Source: Endomychus coccineus (taxonomy: Eukaryota > Arthropoda > Insecta > Coleoptera > Endomychidae). Taken from it: a DNA stretch of 64,000 bases. The stretch lies in contig OY294067.1 of NCBI GenBank assembly GCA_958510875.1, positions 34,212,912 through 34,276,911 of the forward strand, read 5' to 3'. Position 1 is the first letter of the stretch. The number at the start of each line of letters is the position of its first letter. Position numbers and translations under genes: made by a program. This document shows, in pieces, positions 25,236-35,973 of the stretch. The notes beneath the pieces are model-generated. The model searched no databases. It saw nothing but the letters and a program-made list of their open reading frames with translations, and had not been told where the DNA came from.

Positions 25236-26885
25236 TACAAATCAGCGAAATTGCTAAAATGGTTAGAATACAGTTAACATGTTGACGAAACACCGAAAAA
25301 CTCAATAATACTGAAAACATTCTGTGGCGAAATTTGAACAAAGATATTGCCATGCCATTGAAGAAAATGTCATTTGGGATCGGGTAGAAAACAATTTGAT
25401 GCTTACATGCAAAAGCCTTCCTCTAATGATACAAACGATTCAATGAACAAAAATTCTCATTATTTTATGTTGCGAAATCTGTAACTATTTTTGTTGTTAA
25501 TAATTTATTTTGTAGCATATTTACTGAATTATTATATGGCATTAAAATTGATTCATTGGGTAGAATACATATCTACAATATATGAATCATTAGCTATTCA
25601 TTAGAGTTTCCTTATTTATATCTCATATATGTGGATCATTCCATGGATCGAATTTATCTCAATAATGTCAATGTACAGAGTGATAATTCATAGAAGTTTC
25701 ATCAGTTCGCAATGTCATATGTATGTTTCAAGGGAAATATTATTTCAACTCCATTCACTATAGTGAAAGCTTCGAGCAATTATGAACGAATAAAGGAATA
25801 AAACGTTGTGTAAGATATGTCGTTATTAATTTCGAAACGATAACATGATGAAGGGTGAAACTTTAAAGTTAAGCGTTGAAACGCAAAAGCAGAAGCATTA
25901 TATTTTAATAGCAAAGTAAAACAAACTAATACCCAATTACGTGCTCATATTAGAAGTCATTTATCAAGATAGGTAAATAGGGTAGCTCAGGGCTGCTATA
26001 AAAAGTCGTCTAGCACCGACTAGCAAGTCATTTGTTATGGTGTCGGCTGTCACAAGGCAGTCAAGCGACTTCGGGTGCAACTACGAACTTCGGGTTTGTC
26101 TGGATCATACGTTATTACATTTCACATGCACATAAAACGCCCTCTTTAGGCAACTATACACTTACTCGCCTGGAGCTTTTTCCTATTTATCTTATTCTTC
26201 CACTAAATTCGACTCTTTTATGTTGGTAAGCTTTTACATTGTGCTGAGGAAGATTTACAACCGGAATCATTTTGCACAATTAGATTCAAATTCTATTTGA
26301 ACGTTTTTCACCTCCCATCCACATACCATATTTAAAGGATGCGATATTTTCTTAGGATCAATCGTGTTTTGCAGAAAATGGTGTATTCATCAAGACAAAC
26401 ATTCCAAGTTGTGATGAGATTGTAGATCATTGTACCAAATTGATTACTCTCCGGAAAATTGCAGGAGGTCATCCGGGAAAAGTCAGTGAACTATGGAGCA
26501 AAATACTGTTATGGTAGGAACATTGAATAATATGCTGTATTGAAACTAAATCAACCTCTTCAAATAGTATTAGCATATTTCACGCACGATCTTCCAAATT
26601 TGTAATGCTTCTTGCTTTCCTCTCCGTCCGAGTACCAGTTTAGTTTTCCTTGTTCAATTCACCAACTCAGTGACATACTCCAGTAAACGGGACTTGATGA
26701 CGAAAATTTTTCTCATTGACCGAGTTTGATCTATGAGGGCTCATTCAATTCGTCTTGACATCTAGATCAAAGCTTACCACTTTTGAGATCCTTGACTTGT
26801 TTACTTTGTTAATAAACAATAAATAGCGGCAAAAAAGTTTAAAACTGTTTTTTTCCCTTGATATTAAGCAGGTAAAGTATATTTT
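25236..26885. other. Intergenic DNA, nothing identified
   Basis: AT-rich; short frames only (26,032-26,229 and similar) with no recognisable motif. Confidence 0.45.
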
Positions 26886-27722
26886 TTATTCTTTTTCAAT
26901 GCTTATAACAATGTGTTGATTGACTATTTATTAATAAACAATTTCTTAGATAACTAATCAACAAAAAAAATATGAAATTTCTAAATAATCGACATGGAGT
27001 CATAATTAGGACCTGCTAAACATGAATTGGATATCCATTATTTAATTAGCTGCTAATATAATTAGTTAATGAACAATTTATCAGTTCACCAATGAACAAA
27101 ACAACGAAAGTTTTCTAAATGTTCGATATTAGAGTCAGTTTCGAATAATAAGGACCTGCTAAAGATGAATTTGATGTCCAGTTTTTAATTAGTTACTAAT
27201 ATAATTAGCTGATGAACAATTTCTTAGTTGACAAAAATATTCAAGATTACAGTTATTTTCGGATAATTTGCACTGTTATAATTTCATCGTCATTAAAAAA
27301 TATTTCAGATGTGCCAAAAATTTTGAATTTTCCATTTTCGTTCTAATGTTCAAATCTTCAGAATTTTTTTCCAGAATCAGCTTATAACAGGCAGGCGCGT
27401 ACTCAAAAGGGGACGGAATGGGGCAGTTGAAAATTTTGTTCATCAAATTCAAATTATCTGATAATAACTCTAATCTTGAATATTTTGGTCAACTGAAAAA
27501 TTGTTTATTAACTAATTATATTAACAACTTATTGAAAAATGGACATCAAATTCATGTTCAGCAGGTCTTCATTATCAGAAAATGACTCTAATATCGAATA
27601 TTTGGGAGACTTTTATTTTTTTGTTCATTGGTTAACTAAGAAATTGTTCATTAACAAATAGTCAATTAACACATTGTTATAAACATTGAATAAACACTGC
27701 TTCAATAATAATAATGATCACA
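26886..27722. mobile_element. Foldback with tandem sub-repeats, about 830 bp
   Basis: The left arm (26,886 to about 27,260) and right arm (about 27,430-27,722) are inverted copies, for example GCTTATAACAATGTGTTGAT against AATTAACACATTGTTATAAA. Within the left arm the unit GGACCTGCTAAAnATGAATT recurs at about 27,010 and 27,149, a period of about 139 bp. The right arm has its inverted equivalents. There is no coding capacity and no TIR signature of the window's Tc1/mariner elements. Confidence 0.75.
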
Positions 27723-27724
27723 AA

Positions 27725-28290
27725 AACATATAATTTGACACGTTGGACGAGGACCGAGGCAGGAATATGAAGGAAAACGAAGCAAATTTTGAACCAATTA
27801 TCCAGAATTTTCCTTCTTTCAGTGAAATTTGTACCGAGAACCATCGCGGTACCTTATTATTTCAATAACACCGACTAAAATGTTTCGACAAACAAAATAA
27901 TCGAAGTTTGTCGTGTAGAAATGGTAAATTTTCATTTTCTAGAGTTTTCCAAAAAACCGTCACCTGGTTTGATTTTAAGATCATGAAATAATATTCAGCG
28001 ACCACGTAAAAATATAATTAGACACGTTGGACGAGGTCCAAAGAGGAAAAACGACGCAATTTTCCACAAATTGTCCACAATTTGAAAAATTGAATTAGAA
28101 AAGTGAAAATTGTACCGATACACATCACGACATCTTATTATTTCAATACCGTAGTCCGAGAAAAAAGTTGTTTGTTGTTAAGATTTTGTAAAATTTTTCG
28201 GGTTCCAAAGCAAACTGACCGGAACTTCAGATTCGAGTTCGGCGAACCAAAAAAACTCTGGTACCAAATTTCAGAAGCTTTGAATTGAAA
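27725..28290 (+). repeat. Two-copy tandem duplication, period about 283 bp
   Basis: AATTTGACACGTTGGACGAG (about 27,732) recurs as AATTAGACACGTTGGACGAG (about 28,015). Matches then continue through GACGCAATTTT-like, TTGTACCGA and CTTATTATTTCAATA blocks. Both copies are non-coding. The open frame at 28,103-28,288 lies in copy 2 and is not preserved in copy 1. Confidence 0.7.
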
Positions 28291-30189
28291 GAGCCCTGGA
28301 TATTCCATTTGTTATAGAAGACATTACATTTGTTAATTGAAAATGGTTTTTCATTGTTTATTAATAGTAATAATCACGAGCCTACCTTTTTTTCTGACTA
28401 ACGACGTGTAAGCCATCCTGAGTACGATGCAAAAAGAATTTAACATTTTCATGCGGCCTACAAAATTTTAGTAATGACTATGATCTGATATCCTCAGAAC
28501 TTCCTATCATATATGGCACATCCTAATTTCTTCTTATAATACTTTGAGAATAGCCTCCATGTCAATGTGTATTGAGAATCAACAGATGATATTATTGTGG
28601 CTAGGTATTTCTCATTTGTTTATTCTTATTACTTTGGTGAGCTTACCGTCGTAATTATGTTCATTAAATTCATTGTATAATAATATCCAGATGTCACCAT
28701 GTGAGACGCTTACCTATCTGTTGGCAAGTAAAAATTTAAATATGTTACATAATTCTACAGAATACCATGAAATTTGCTCTCAAAATCTGATAATATTTGG
28801 TTCACTAATGGAGGACGCAAGAAAATCAGATTTTCCTCTAGATTTCCTGCGGATATTATCTTATTATCCTAAACAAATAGAAATATCATTGAAATTAACT
28901 TATATGAGAATATGAGCCAGGATTTTGTACTCGTTCTCTATACAAACCCTTAGAACTTCCGCCATGGCTGTTCATTGATGAACCAAACTCTGTGTATACA
29001 TTCCAGCACGGAAATTAGGTATTAATTAAAACTTCCGTTGATCGTGTGATACTAATTCAACCTCAAAGTTAGTTCCTTTGTCATCGCTTCTAGCATAGAT
29101 TAGAGCACTAATCCTTTAACTATTTAGCGTTTTGTGTAATAAAGGCCGAAAAGTGCAAAATGAATGGCAAAGTCGAAGCTATATATTTCTAGTTGCGGAC
29201 TGCATGCGGTTAGACATTGTATATGAATGGATATTCTGTGCGACGTTTAGCGCCGCGCTTTCGTAGAATAAGCCATAAAACCTCCTCGCCACCAACATTG
29301 CAACTTTGTCCATATTCTGGTAATGTATGCCGTTATTTGATTCTCTCTGCCAAATTTCATTCGGCCATGTAAGTGCAAAGTTTGCCAATCACATTCGCAT
29401 ACATTTTCCTCGTACTCATAAATACTGCTGAGAAGTTGTTCCATTTTTATCTTCCAAGTTTGAAGTTGAGTTAACGAAAATGTATTCTCTATTATGTAAC
29501 TTATGATTTACTAAGTTGTCAACTTTATAGTGAAGTTGATAATGTCTTAACTCGCTATTTGAAAGTATGGTTATCGAAGTTATAAACTTGAACATCGTTG
29601 CGTGTACAAAGTGTCCCATTATCGATGAAATTGAATTTCAGTGAGAATAGCTGAAAATTGGACCAAAAATTGAAAAAAGATTGATTAGTGAGAAAAAAAA
29701 AGAAAATTTCCAAGTAATCTATATATATATGTGTATCATCTTTCGCGAATTTATTTTGCAAAGTTGTAAATATTTTTTGTGGGTTTTTTAATAATTTATT
29801 CATTATTTTGAATTCATAGGAATTTAAACAAATTGTTTATCAATAAATAGATTGATGGAAAATTGGAGCATGAAATGCGGATAGATTAAATGGAAACCAA
29901 GATTTTTAAAAATATTTTTTAATGATATAAAAATAATATAACAATTTTTTTCCAATTTCAATTATTTAATGTCCTTGACTTTTTTCCAATATGTTTTCTT
30001 CATCTCCATCACTTCAACTTGAGAAAAATTCTTCACTTTCAGAATGGTGTTCTTCGCTATAATTTTCATCAATATTCATTTCAGGAACAGCTTCAATAAC
30101 TTCTTCTTCTACAGTTGATGATGATCAAAAAAAAAACTTATTCCAAGAACAGCTTCAATAATTTTGAAGAAGATTAGCTACTCCCAGTT
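28291..30189. other. Intergenic DNA, nothing identified
   Basis: Only short frames without domains. A Ser-rich reverse frame near 30,050-30,120 reflects simple GAA/TTC composition. Confidence 0.45.
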
Positions 30190-30858
30190 CTGAATGAATG
30201 GTCTGTATCGATATTCAAACCATACTAAATGAAAATTTGAAAGACCTATATCGATTGGAAATTTTCCGCTCTATGATTTTTGAATATTATTTTTTCTCTA
30301 AAACGCATATTTTCTGAGGAAAATGCGAAACAAGGCGAAATACGTAAAAAGTGAGATATATATATATACATCTATAGTTGAGGAATAACCCTTTTGAGGA
30401 TGCGTGTTATGACATATTAATCTCTTAAGTAATTACCTAGAATTTGGTATAACTCACAAGACATTTTTCGATGAAATCACAAAATTTTCTCATAAAATGT
30501 CAGGAAATTGTCCAAAAAAATCTATATATGAACGATTTGGCGCACTGTAGCGGGAACATTTCGTACTGAAGGGAAATTTAAAAGCCCCGTATCGATTGGA
30601 TCCGCTCTACAATTTTTTACTTATGTCTTTTTTCCAAAAAATTCGTATTTTCCGAGTTAAATGCGAAAAAAGACGAAAACACGCGTGAAAACGTATATAT
30701 ATTTATTTCTCGGAAATAACCCTTTTTGTTGGAGCTTTGGATTGCCACAGATTTATCTCTTAACAAAACCTTCAATTTGGTATGATTTATAATGTATTTT
30801 CATATAATGAAGGGAATTATTAATTTTCATGACATGAAAAAATACAAAAAACATATAT
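30190..30858 (+). repeat. Satellite-like tandem units 1 and 2, period about 320-340 bp
   Basis: Unit 1 has CCTATATCGATTGGAAATTT at about 30,246 and unit 2 has CCCGTATCGATTGGATCC at about 30,586, 341 bp apart. Each is followed by CGCTCTAnnATTTTT, a CATATTTT or CGTATTTTC block, GCGAAAnAAGnCGAAA, a TATATATA run and a GGAATAACCC or GAAATAACCC block. The next unit resumes at 33,189 beyond the inserted Tc1/mariner element. Reverse-oriented relatives lie at 16,840-17,310. Confidence 0.75.
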
Positions 30859-30859
30859 A

Positions 30860-33186
30860 CAGGGTGTCCTCGAACTGCGTGGCTAAAATAAAACCGAAGA
30901 TTCTTTGATTTGAAAAAAATTTGATGAGCTTTTTTACTTTTGTCTCAAGTGTCTTGTTTAGCCGGTAGAGGGCTTCAAAGTTGCAAACATAATTTTGTTT
31001 TTTCGGTATAACTTGAGAACGTGATGGAGGACTTTTACAATATATGGCAGGTGAGTTACTGTCAATAATAGCCGTTAGTGAGAGCGGAGCATAGAGCCTT
31101 AGAGACCATAGAAATGGCTCAAACTTGAGGATGTAACGAGAAAAGTGTCCAGAACTTTTTTGTGGTCGATGTAATTCAGTCTATATTTTTTACGTAGATA
31201 GCATATCTAATTTGAAAACTTTACTTACTCTTAGAAATTTTGATCAAATCAACGGATTAGCTTGAAAAAAATAATTTTCGAGTCTCTGCAATTTTGGCTT
31301 ACTAATTTTACTTGATTAAAATACCTTAGTTGCCTTTGCTTTTCTAATGTCATTTTGGCATTTGGAGAATTTATTCTCAAAACCGTCAGTTTTTACTTTC
31401 CTTCCGTAAAAATTTTATAAAATTATGGCTCAAAATTTCACTAACACTGAAAGGGTTAATATCTCGATAAAACACGAATAATAAAAACAATAGAAATGAG
31501 GAAACGATGTGATTATTTAGGAAAAACAAATGCTAAATTAAAAGAAACAACGAAACTTTTTTGGAAATCGCTAAGGCATCAATTGTTCGAAATGTTGCCC
31601 ATTTTCCTGAATACACAAATTAATTCGTTTCAAGAAATTGGATTGAACTCTGGCTAGTACTTCAGGATCATTCTTCAATAAATCCGCTTCATGATTAATT
31701 CGTTGCAACAATTCCTCTCATGTGTTTACTGGAGCTGCATAAACTTTCGACTTCAAAGCGCCCCATAGAAAGAAGTCGCAGGGCGCCAAATCAGGGGAGC
31801 GGGCCGGCCAGTTCACTGGTGCATCGTGTCCTCTACCTATCCAGCGATCTGAATATTCCGCATTCAAATGTCGCCTCACAGCTAATGTGAAATGAGGAGG
31901 TGCACCATCATGGATAAACCAGGCCACGACGAATGTGTAAGGGCAAGTCTTACAACAGTTCAAGTAGCCTTTGTTCCAAAAAGTTCAAAGTAGTTCTCCC
32001 CGTTCAATCGATCAGGTATAACGGTAGGGCCAATAATAAAGTTATCCACAATTCCAACCCAAACATTGATTTTAGTTTGATTCTGAAAATATCTAACTTC
32101 CGTTTCATGAGGATTTTCATCAGCATAGAAATGTTCATTATGGAGGTTAAAAAGACCACATCTCGTGAAAGTATCTTCGTCCGTGAACAGAATTCTTCTA
32201 CAAAAATTGGGGTTTGCGTTTTGTCTTTGGACAATAAGCCGACAGAAATCTAGCCGATGACCTGGATCCATGGGCAATAAGTCTTGAACTGTTTTAATAT
32301 GATAGGGATACAACAGTTCTTCTTTCAGTACATTATGAACTAATGATTTTGAGGCTCCAATACGAAGTTCCAAACGTAGTATGCTTATCCCAGGTTCAGT
32401 TTCAACCGCTTCCAGTATCGCTTCTTCGAGCTCTAACGTCCTTCTTGTCCATCTGCGTCCAGTTTCTCTGCGATTTGCTTCAAATTTGCCAGTTTCGCGA
32501 AGGTTTGCCGATTTGGAATTCTGCGATGCGGATATCTTTCCCTTCTCCGGCCATTGCAACGACAAAGTCCATAAATCAATAACATATCAACCATTTCAGT
32601 GTTAGTGGAATTTTGAGCCATAATTTTATAAAATTTTTACGGAAAGCAAAGTGAAAACTGACAGTTTTGAGAATAAATTCTTCAAATGCCAAAATGACAG
32701 TAGAAAAGCAAAGGCAACTAAGGTATTTCAATCAAGTAAAATTAGTAAGCCAAAATTGCAGAGACTCGAAAATTAATTTTTTCAAGCTAATCCGTTGATT
32801 TTATCAAAATTTTCTAAGAGTAAAAAAGTTTTTAAATTAGATAAGCTATCTACATAAAAATATCGAGTGAATTACATTGACCACAAAAAAGTTCTGGACA
32901 CTTTTCCCGTTACATCCTCAAGTTTTAGCCATTTCTATGGTCTCTAAGGCTCTGTGCTCCACTCTCAAAAATGGCCATTATTGACAGTAACTCACCTGCT
33001 AAATATTGTAAAAGTTCTTTATCACGTTCTCAAGTTATACCGAAAAAACAAAATTATTTTTGCAATTTTGAAGCCCTCTACCGGGTAAACATGACACTTG
33101 AGGCAAAAGTAAAAAGGCTCATCAACTTTTTTTTGAATCAAAGAATCTTTGGTTTTATTTTTGCCACGCAGTTCGAGGACACCCTG
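30860..33186 (-). mobile_element. Tc1/mariner element A, 2,327 bp, about 605-bp TIRs
   Basis: The ends are CAGGGTGTCCTCGAACTGCG (30,860) and CGCAGTTCGAGGACACCCTG (ending 33,186), each flanked by TA (30,858-30,859 and 33,187-33,188), the IS630/Tc1/mariner target duplication. Inverted arms run from 30,860 to about 31,464 and from about 32,582 to 33,186. This is far longer than the tens of bases usual for mariner. The transposase pseudogene lies inside on the minus strand. The arms reach into the coding region, so each carries the transposase ATG. High similarity between arms and an intact target duplication suggest a fairly recent insertion, but the gene is already broken. The element sits between two satellite-like monomers. 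Confidence 0.95.
31571..32621 (-). pseudogene. Tc1/mariner transposase of element A (DD41D-like clade), broken
   Basis: A cut-and-paste DDE transposase of about 340 codons. From the ATG at 32,621 the order is: N-terminal helix-turn-helix region (MVDMLLIYG, then NRQTFAKLANL), a second helix-turn-helix (ELEEAILEAVETEPGIS, IGASKSLVHNVL), then catalytic blocks ILFTDEDTF (first Asp), ADENPHE, KINVWVGIV, FIHDGAPPHF (second Asp) and WPARSPDLAPCDFFLWG (third Asp). The tail reads RINLCIQENGQHFEQL to the stop at 31,571. Breaks: a frameshift near 32,500, a second near 31,960, and an in-frame TGA at 31,718 that would be Arg (CGA) before a CpG-type mutation. The second and third Asp are 43 residues apart, against 41 in the fragment at 52.3 kb. 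It is inactive as sequenced but retains all three catalytic residues. Confidence 0.93.
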
Positions 33187-33188
33187 TA

Positions 33189-33336
33189 TATTTACTTTAG
33201 CGCGCTCTTGTAAACTAAATGAAAATTTGAATTACTCATATCGATCTACAATTTTTTACTCCTATATTTTTTCTCTAAAATGCATATTTTCAGAGAAAAT
33301 GTTGAAAAGACAAAAACACGTGAATTTTGATATATA
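33189..33336 (+). repeat. Satellite-like unit 3, left part
   Basis: It resumes the tandem array after element A: GCGCnCT, ACTAAATGAAAATTTGAA, TATCGAT, CTACAATTTTTTACT, CATATTTTCAGAGAAAATG and AAACACGTGAA blocks match units 1 and 2. It is interrupted at a TA (33,335-33,336) by the foldback element. Confidence 0.75.
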
Positions 33337-34540
33337 CAGGGTATTCCACGAGAGCCGTTCGTTAGAAGTTTTCGTGGTTAGAAAAAAAATTGAATTCTGA
33401 AATTTTGGGTTCCAGGGTTATCCAAGATTTTCTTTCTTTTCAAAATATTTTCAAGATCGTACTACTTCCGGTTACACCGGAAGTCGCCATTAATTTCCTT
33501 ATTTTAAATGGAACACCCGGTATATTATTTCATTTTTAGATTCCTGAGAAAATTTCATAGTGGATTCCATCAGGTTTTCCTATACCTATTTTCAATTTTT
33601 TCTTAGAGAGGAATTGTTGAACCGTGTTCACCATGCGTTTACTAATATAAGTCCAGACGAACTTCGGAGGTCTGTTCCGCGAGGAGAATATGACAGAGTT
33701 GAACCAAAATGGAGGTCATATAGAACAATTATTGTAATTTTACATTCTCTTATTATTTTATGTCATTATGTTCCAATTTTTTGTTTTTATTTTATATTTC
33801 GTTCTAAATGTTATGTACTAATGTCATGTTCTAATTTCTTCTTCTTTTTCTAAATTTTTTATCGTTTCATTGATGTTTATTTGGCTTCGAAAGGCAAGCG
33901 ATGTTTCGGTTTCTGCCAAAAAACCACATTAAAATAAAAAATATGGATTAACAAGAAAACCACTGAAAATAGGTATAGGAAATGTTATAGCAAATCGATG
34001 CAGAATCAAATCCTGCATCCGACCATCCAATAAAATATAGGGTGTCCCATTTGAAAAAACGAACTATTTCAACTTTTAAAATGATGTAATTGGTCATTAA
34101 ATTTTGGATACCCTGTATGCGATAAATCAGTTGTCAATATGGCATTCGAAAGAATCATTACTGTGCTTCCGTCTACCCCAGAAGCGCTTTCCACCAATCG
34201 AAATTGGTTAAAGGGCGCAATGCTCAAAACAGCGCTACATCTGTCAAAATTTTCAAAAAAATCAAGATATCTAAGAAATAATTGAAAATAGGTATAGGGA
34301 AACCTGATGGAATCCACTATGAAATTTTCTCAGGAATCTAAAAATGAAATAATATACCGGATGTTCCGTTCAAAATAAGGAAATTAATGGCGACTTCCGG
34401 TGTAACCGGAAATAGTATGATCTTGAAAATATTTTGAAAAGAAAGAAAATCTTGGATAACCCTGGAACCCAAAATTTCAGAATTCTAATTTTTTTCTAAC
34501 CACGAAAACTTCTAACGAACGGTTCTCGTGGAATAACCTG
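33337..34540. mobile_element. Tc1/mariner-derived foldback, 1,204 bp, 271-bp TIRs
   Basis: CAGGGTATTCCACGAGAGCC (33,337) pairs with GGTTCTCGTGGAATAACCTG (ending 34,540). TA dinucleotides flank both ends (33,335-33,336 and 34,541-34,542). Arms cover 33,337-33,607 and 34,270-34,540 and include the mirrored TTCCGGTTACACCGGAAGTC stretch. The interior keeps a transposase C-terminal remnant, so this is a deletion derivative rather than a pure MITE. Another small pair of TAGGGTGTCC / GGATACCCTGTA ends lies inside at 34,036-34,118. Confidence 0.92.
33600..33745 (+). pseudogene. Transposase C-terminal remnant inside the foldback
   Basis: The forward frame reads REELLNRVHHAFTNISPDEL then RRSV and EYDRVE. 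This matches the helical tail of DD41D-like Tc1/mariner transposases (family shape: EEL..RI..A...I.P..L.....EF..R...C). The terminal Cys/His block is lost and the catalytic domain is absent. It shows that the element was once autonomous and that internal deletion produced the foldback. Confidence 0.6.
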
Positions 34541-34660
34541 TATACATCTATTTCTCAGAAATAAGCCTTTTTTTACTTCCGGTTTTCACAGATTTAGTTC
34601 GCATGTAATTACTTTCAATTTGGTTCAGGTCATATTGCTGTACTATTCACTTCGACCTCA
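34541..34660 (+). repeat. Satellite-like unit 3, right part
   Basis: TATACATCTATTTCTCAGAA then ATAAGCC continues the monomer interrupted at 33,336. It corresponds to the ATTTATTTCTCGGAAATAACC block at about 30,700 and then ACAGATTTAnT and TTTCAATTTGGT blocks matching 30,750-30,785. Confidence 0.7.
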
Positions 34661-35081
34661 AATGCTAATACCGGTGCACTACTTTTTATTTAAAACGCAC
34701 ACCTATCTATCTATTCGTGCGTGGAAATGTTGATGGATATGCATTCTGGTGGATGTGCCGGGGAAGATTACAAGTGGAGCCTATTGTGATTTGTGATTGG
34801 AACTTTTCATTGAGCCGGAAAATAATTCACATACCCTCATTACTATAAAATCACCCTGACTTGTTAGGGATTTAGTTTTGAAACCACGAATTACATTCAC
34901 GATCTCTGGTGGTTGAATCTTCATGAATAATCTTTTCAGTTATTGGATTACTTTCTCAGAAATAATAAAACATATACTTGAAGAATCTCACTATAACGCG
35001 AACTGAATCGTTAACCACGCAGAGTTCAATAATAACAATAAATTACGTTACTTAGAATTCAACGGATAAGCATCGAATAAT
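34661..35081. other. Intergenic DNA, nothing identified
   Basis: No repeats, domains or notable frames. Confidence 0.4.
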
Positions 35082-35316
35082 CTAATTGATGGACCCTCCA
35101 AATGCAAAATCTGTACGCGTAACGGTAAAAACAGATTCGTGATTGTGGAACGGTAGCTACACAAAAAACAGAACGCCTCCTATGGGATTGAAGAGGTCCC
35201 AACGAGCGGTGACTAACCTTTGGAACATCATCCTCGTATCCGCCATGCAAATAAATCATTGTCAGTTGTGAAACAGTTCTAAAGCATAGTTGTCTTTCCG
35301 ATTCGGAAGACACCAT
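35082..35316 (-). CDS. Possible small two-exon gene or gene fragment, 57 codons
   Basis: On the minus strand an ATG frame from 35,316 reads LTMIYLHGGYEDDVPK and reaches AAG/GTTAGT at 35,217. A pyrimidine-rich TTCTGTTTTTTGTGTAG ends at 35,157. Removing this 61-base interval keeps the frame and continues LPFHNHESVF then TVTRTDFAFGGSIN before TAG at 35,082. Base and codon use on both sides look more coding-like than the surroundings. The intron length is typical of insects. Against it: no protein family is recognised, the start context is poor (T at -3), and the unspliced frame is also open. It could equally be the last exons of a gene whose earlier exons are not visible. Confidence 0.22.
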
Positions 35317-35973
35317 TTAAATGTCAAATATCAAATGATTTAAGGGTGATCCGATGGAATGCTTATATTATTCATCAAGTTTCACGGAAGCTCCCAATTC
35401 ACAGATTGTCATTTGATTGAAACTCGAAATGGACAACGATAACTATATTGGAGGAGTTACAGAATAAATTACTGAACAACGAATTTCTAGAGCGGTAAGT
35501 TTAGGAATAATTTGACTCATTCCAACTCGCTTGGAAAACTTATGAAAAACTTCTTAAATAACCTGAAATTAAATTCCATCCATGAGGAGAGCCAACTTGA
35601 ACACCTAAAATTCTGGGGATATTTCTGTTAAAAATTATTCGCACATTAACATTTCAACTAGAAGTCCGCTTATATGTTGAGGCAACATGATCCCAATATG
35701 AGAAATTCTCTAATGATAGAGCAAACTTATCCGGCAATATACAATATAAGCTGACATACATCTGCCGGCGCTTTCTTTGTCGGTAAAGCACTTCATATGC
35801 ATGGGGAGCTAGAGTGATGCGCGTAGGTATATCGAATGTATGTGTTACAGTGTGCACATAGAATGCAAGGAGCCAGTTACCAGCTACAGTCTACAAGTCA
35901 TCAGCCACTCAATCTTTAAAGCTTTGAATTTAGTTTAAATACTTCTTGAAAAGTGCTCCAGATATATCGAAAT

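Noticed and set aside
31933..32605. Plus-strand frames of 74-106 codons
   Set aside because: They are antisense shadows of the element A transposase.
35654..35857. Minus-strand 67-codon frame in a relatively GC-rich patch
   Set aside because: I considered a reverse-transcriptase fragment, but no diagnostic block (YKAQIRP, LSKAFD, GVPQG) is present.
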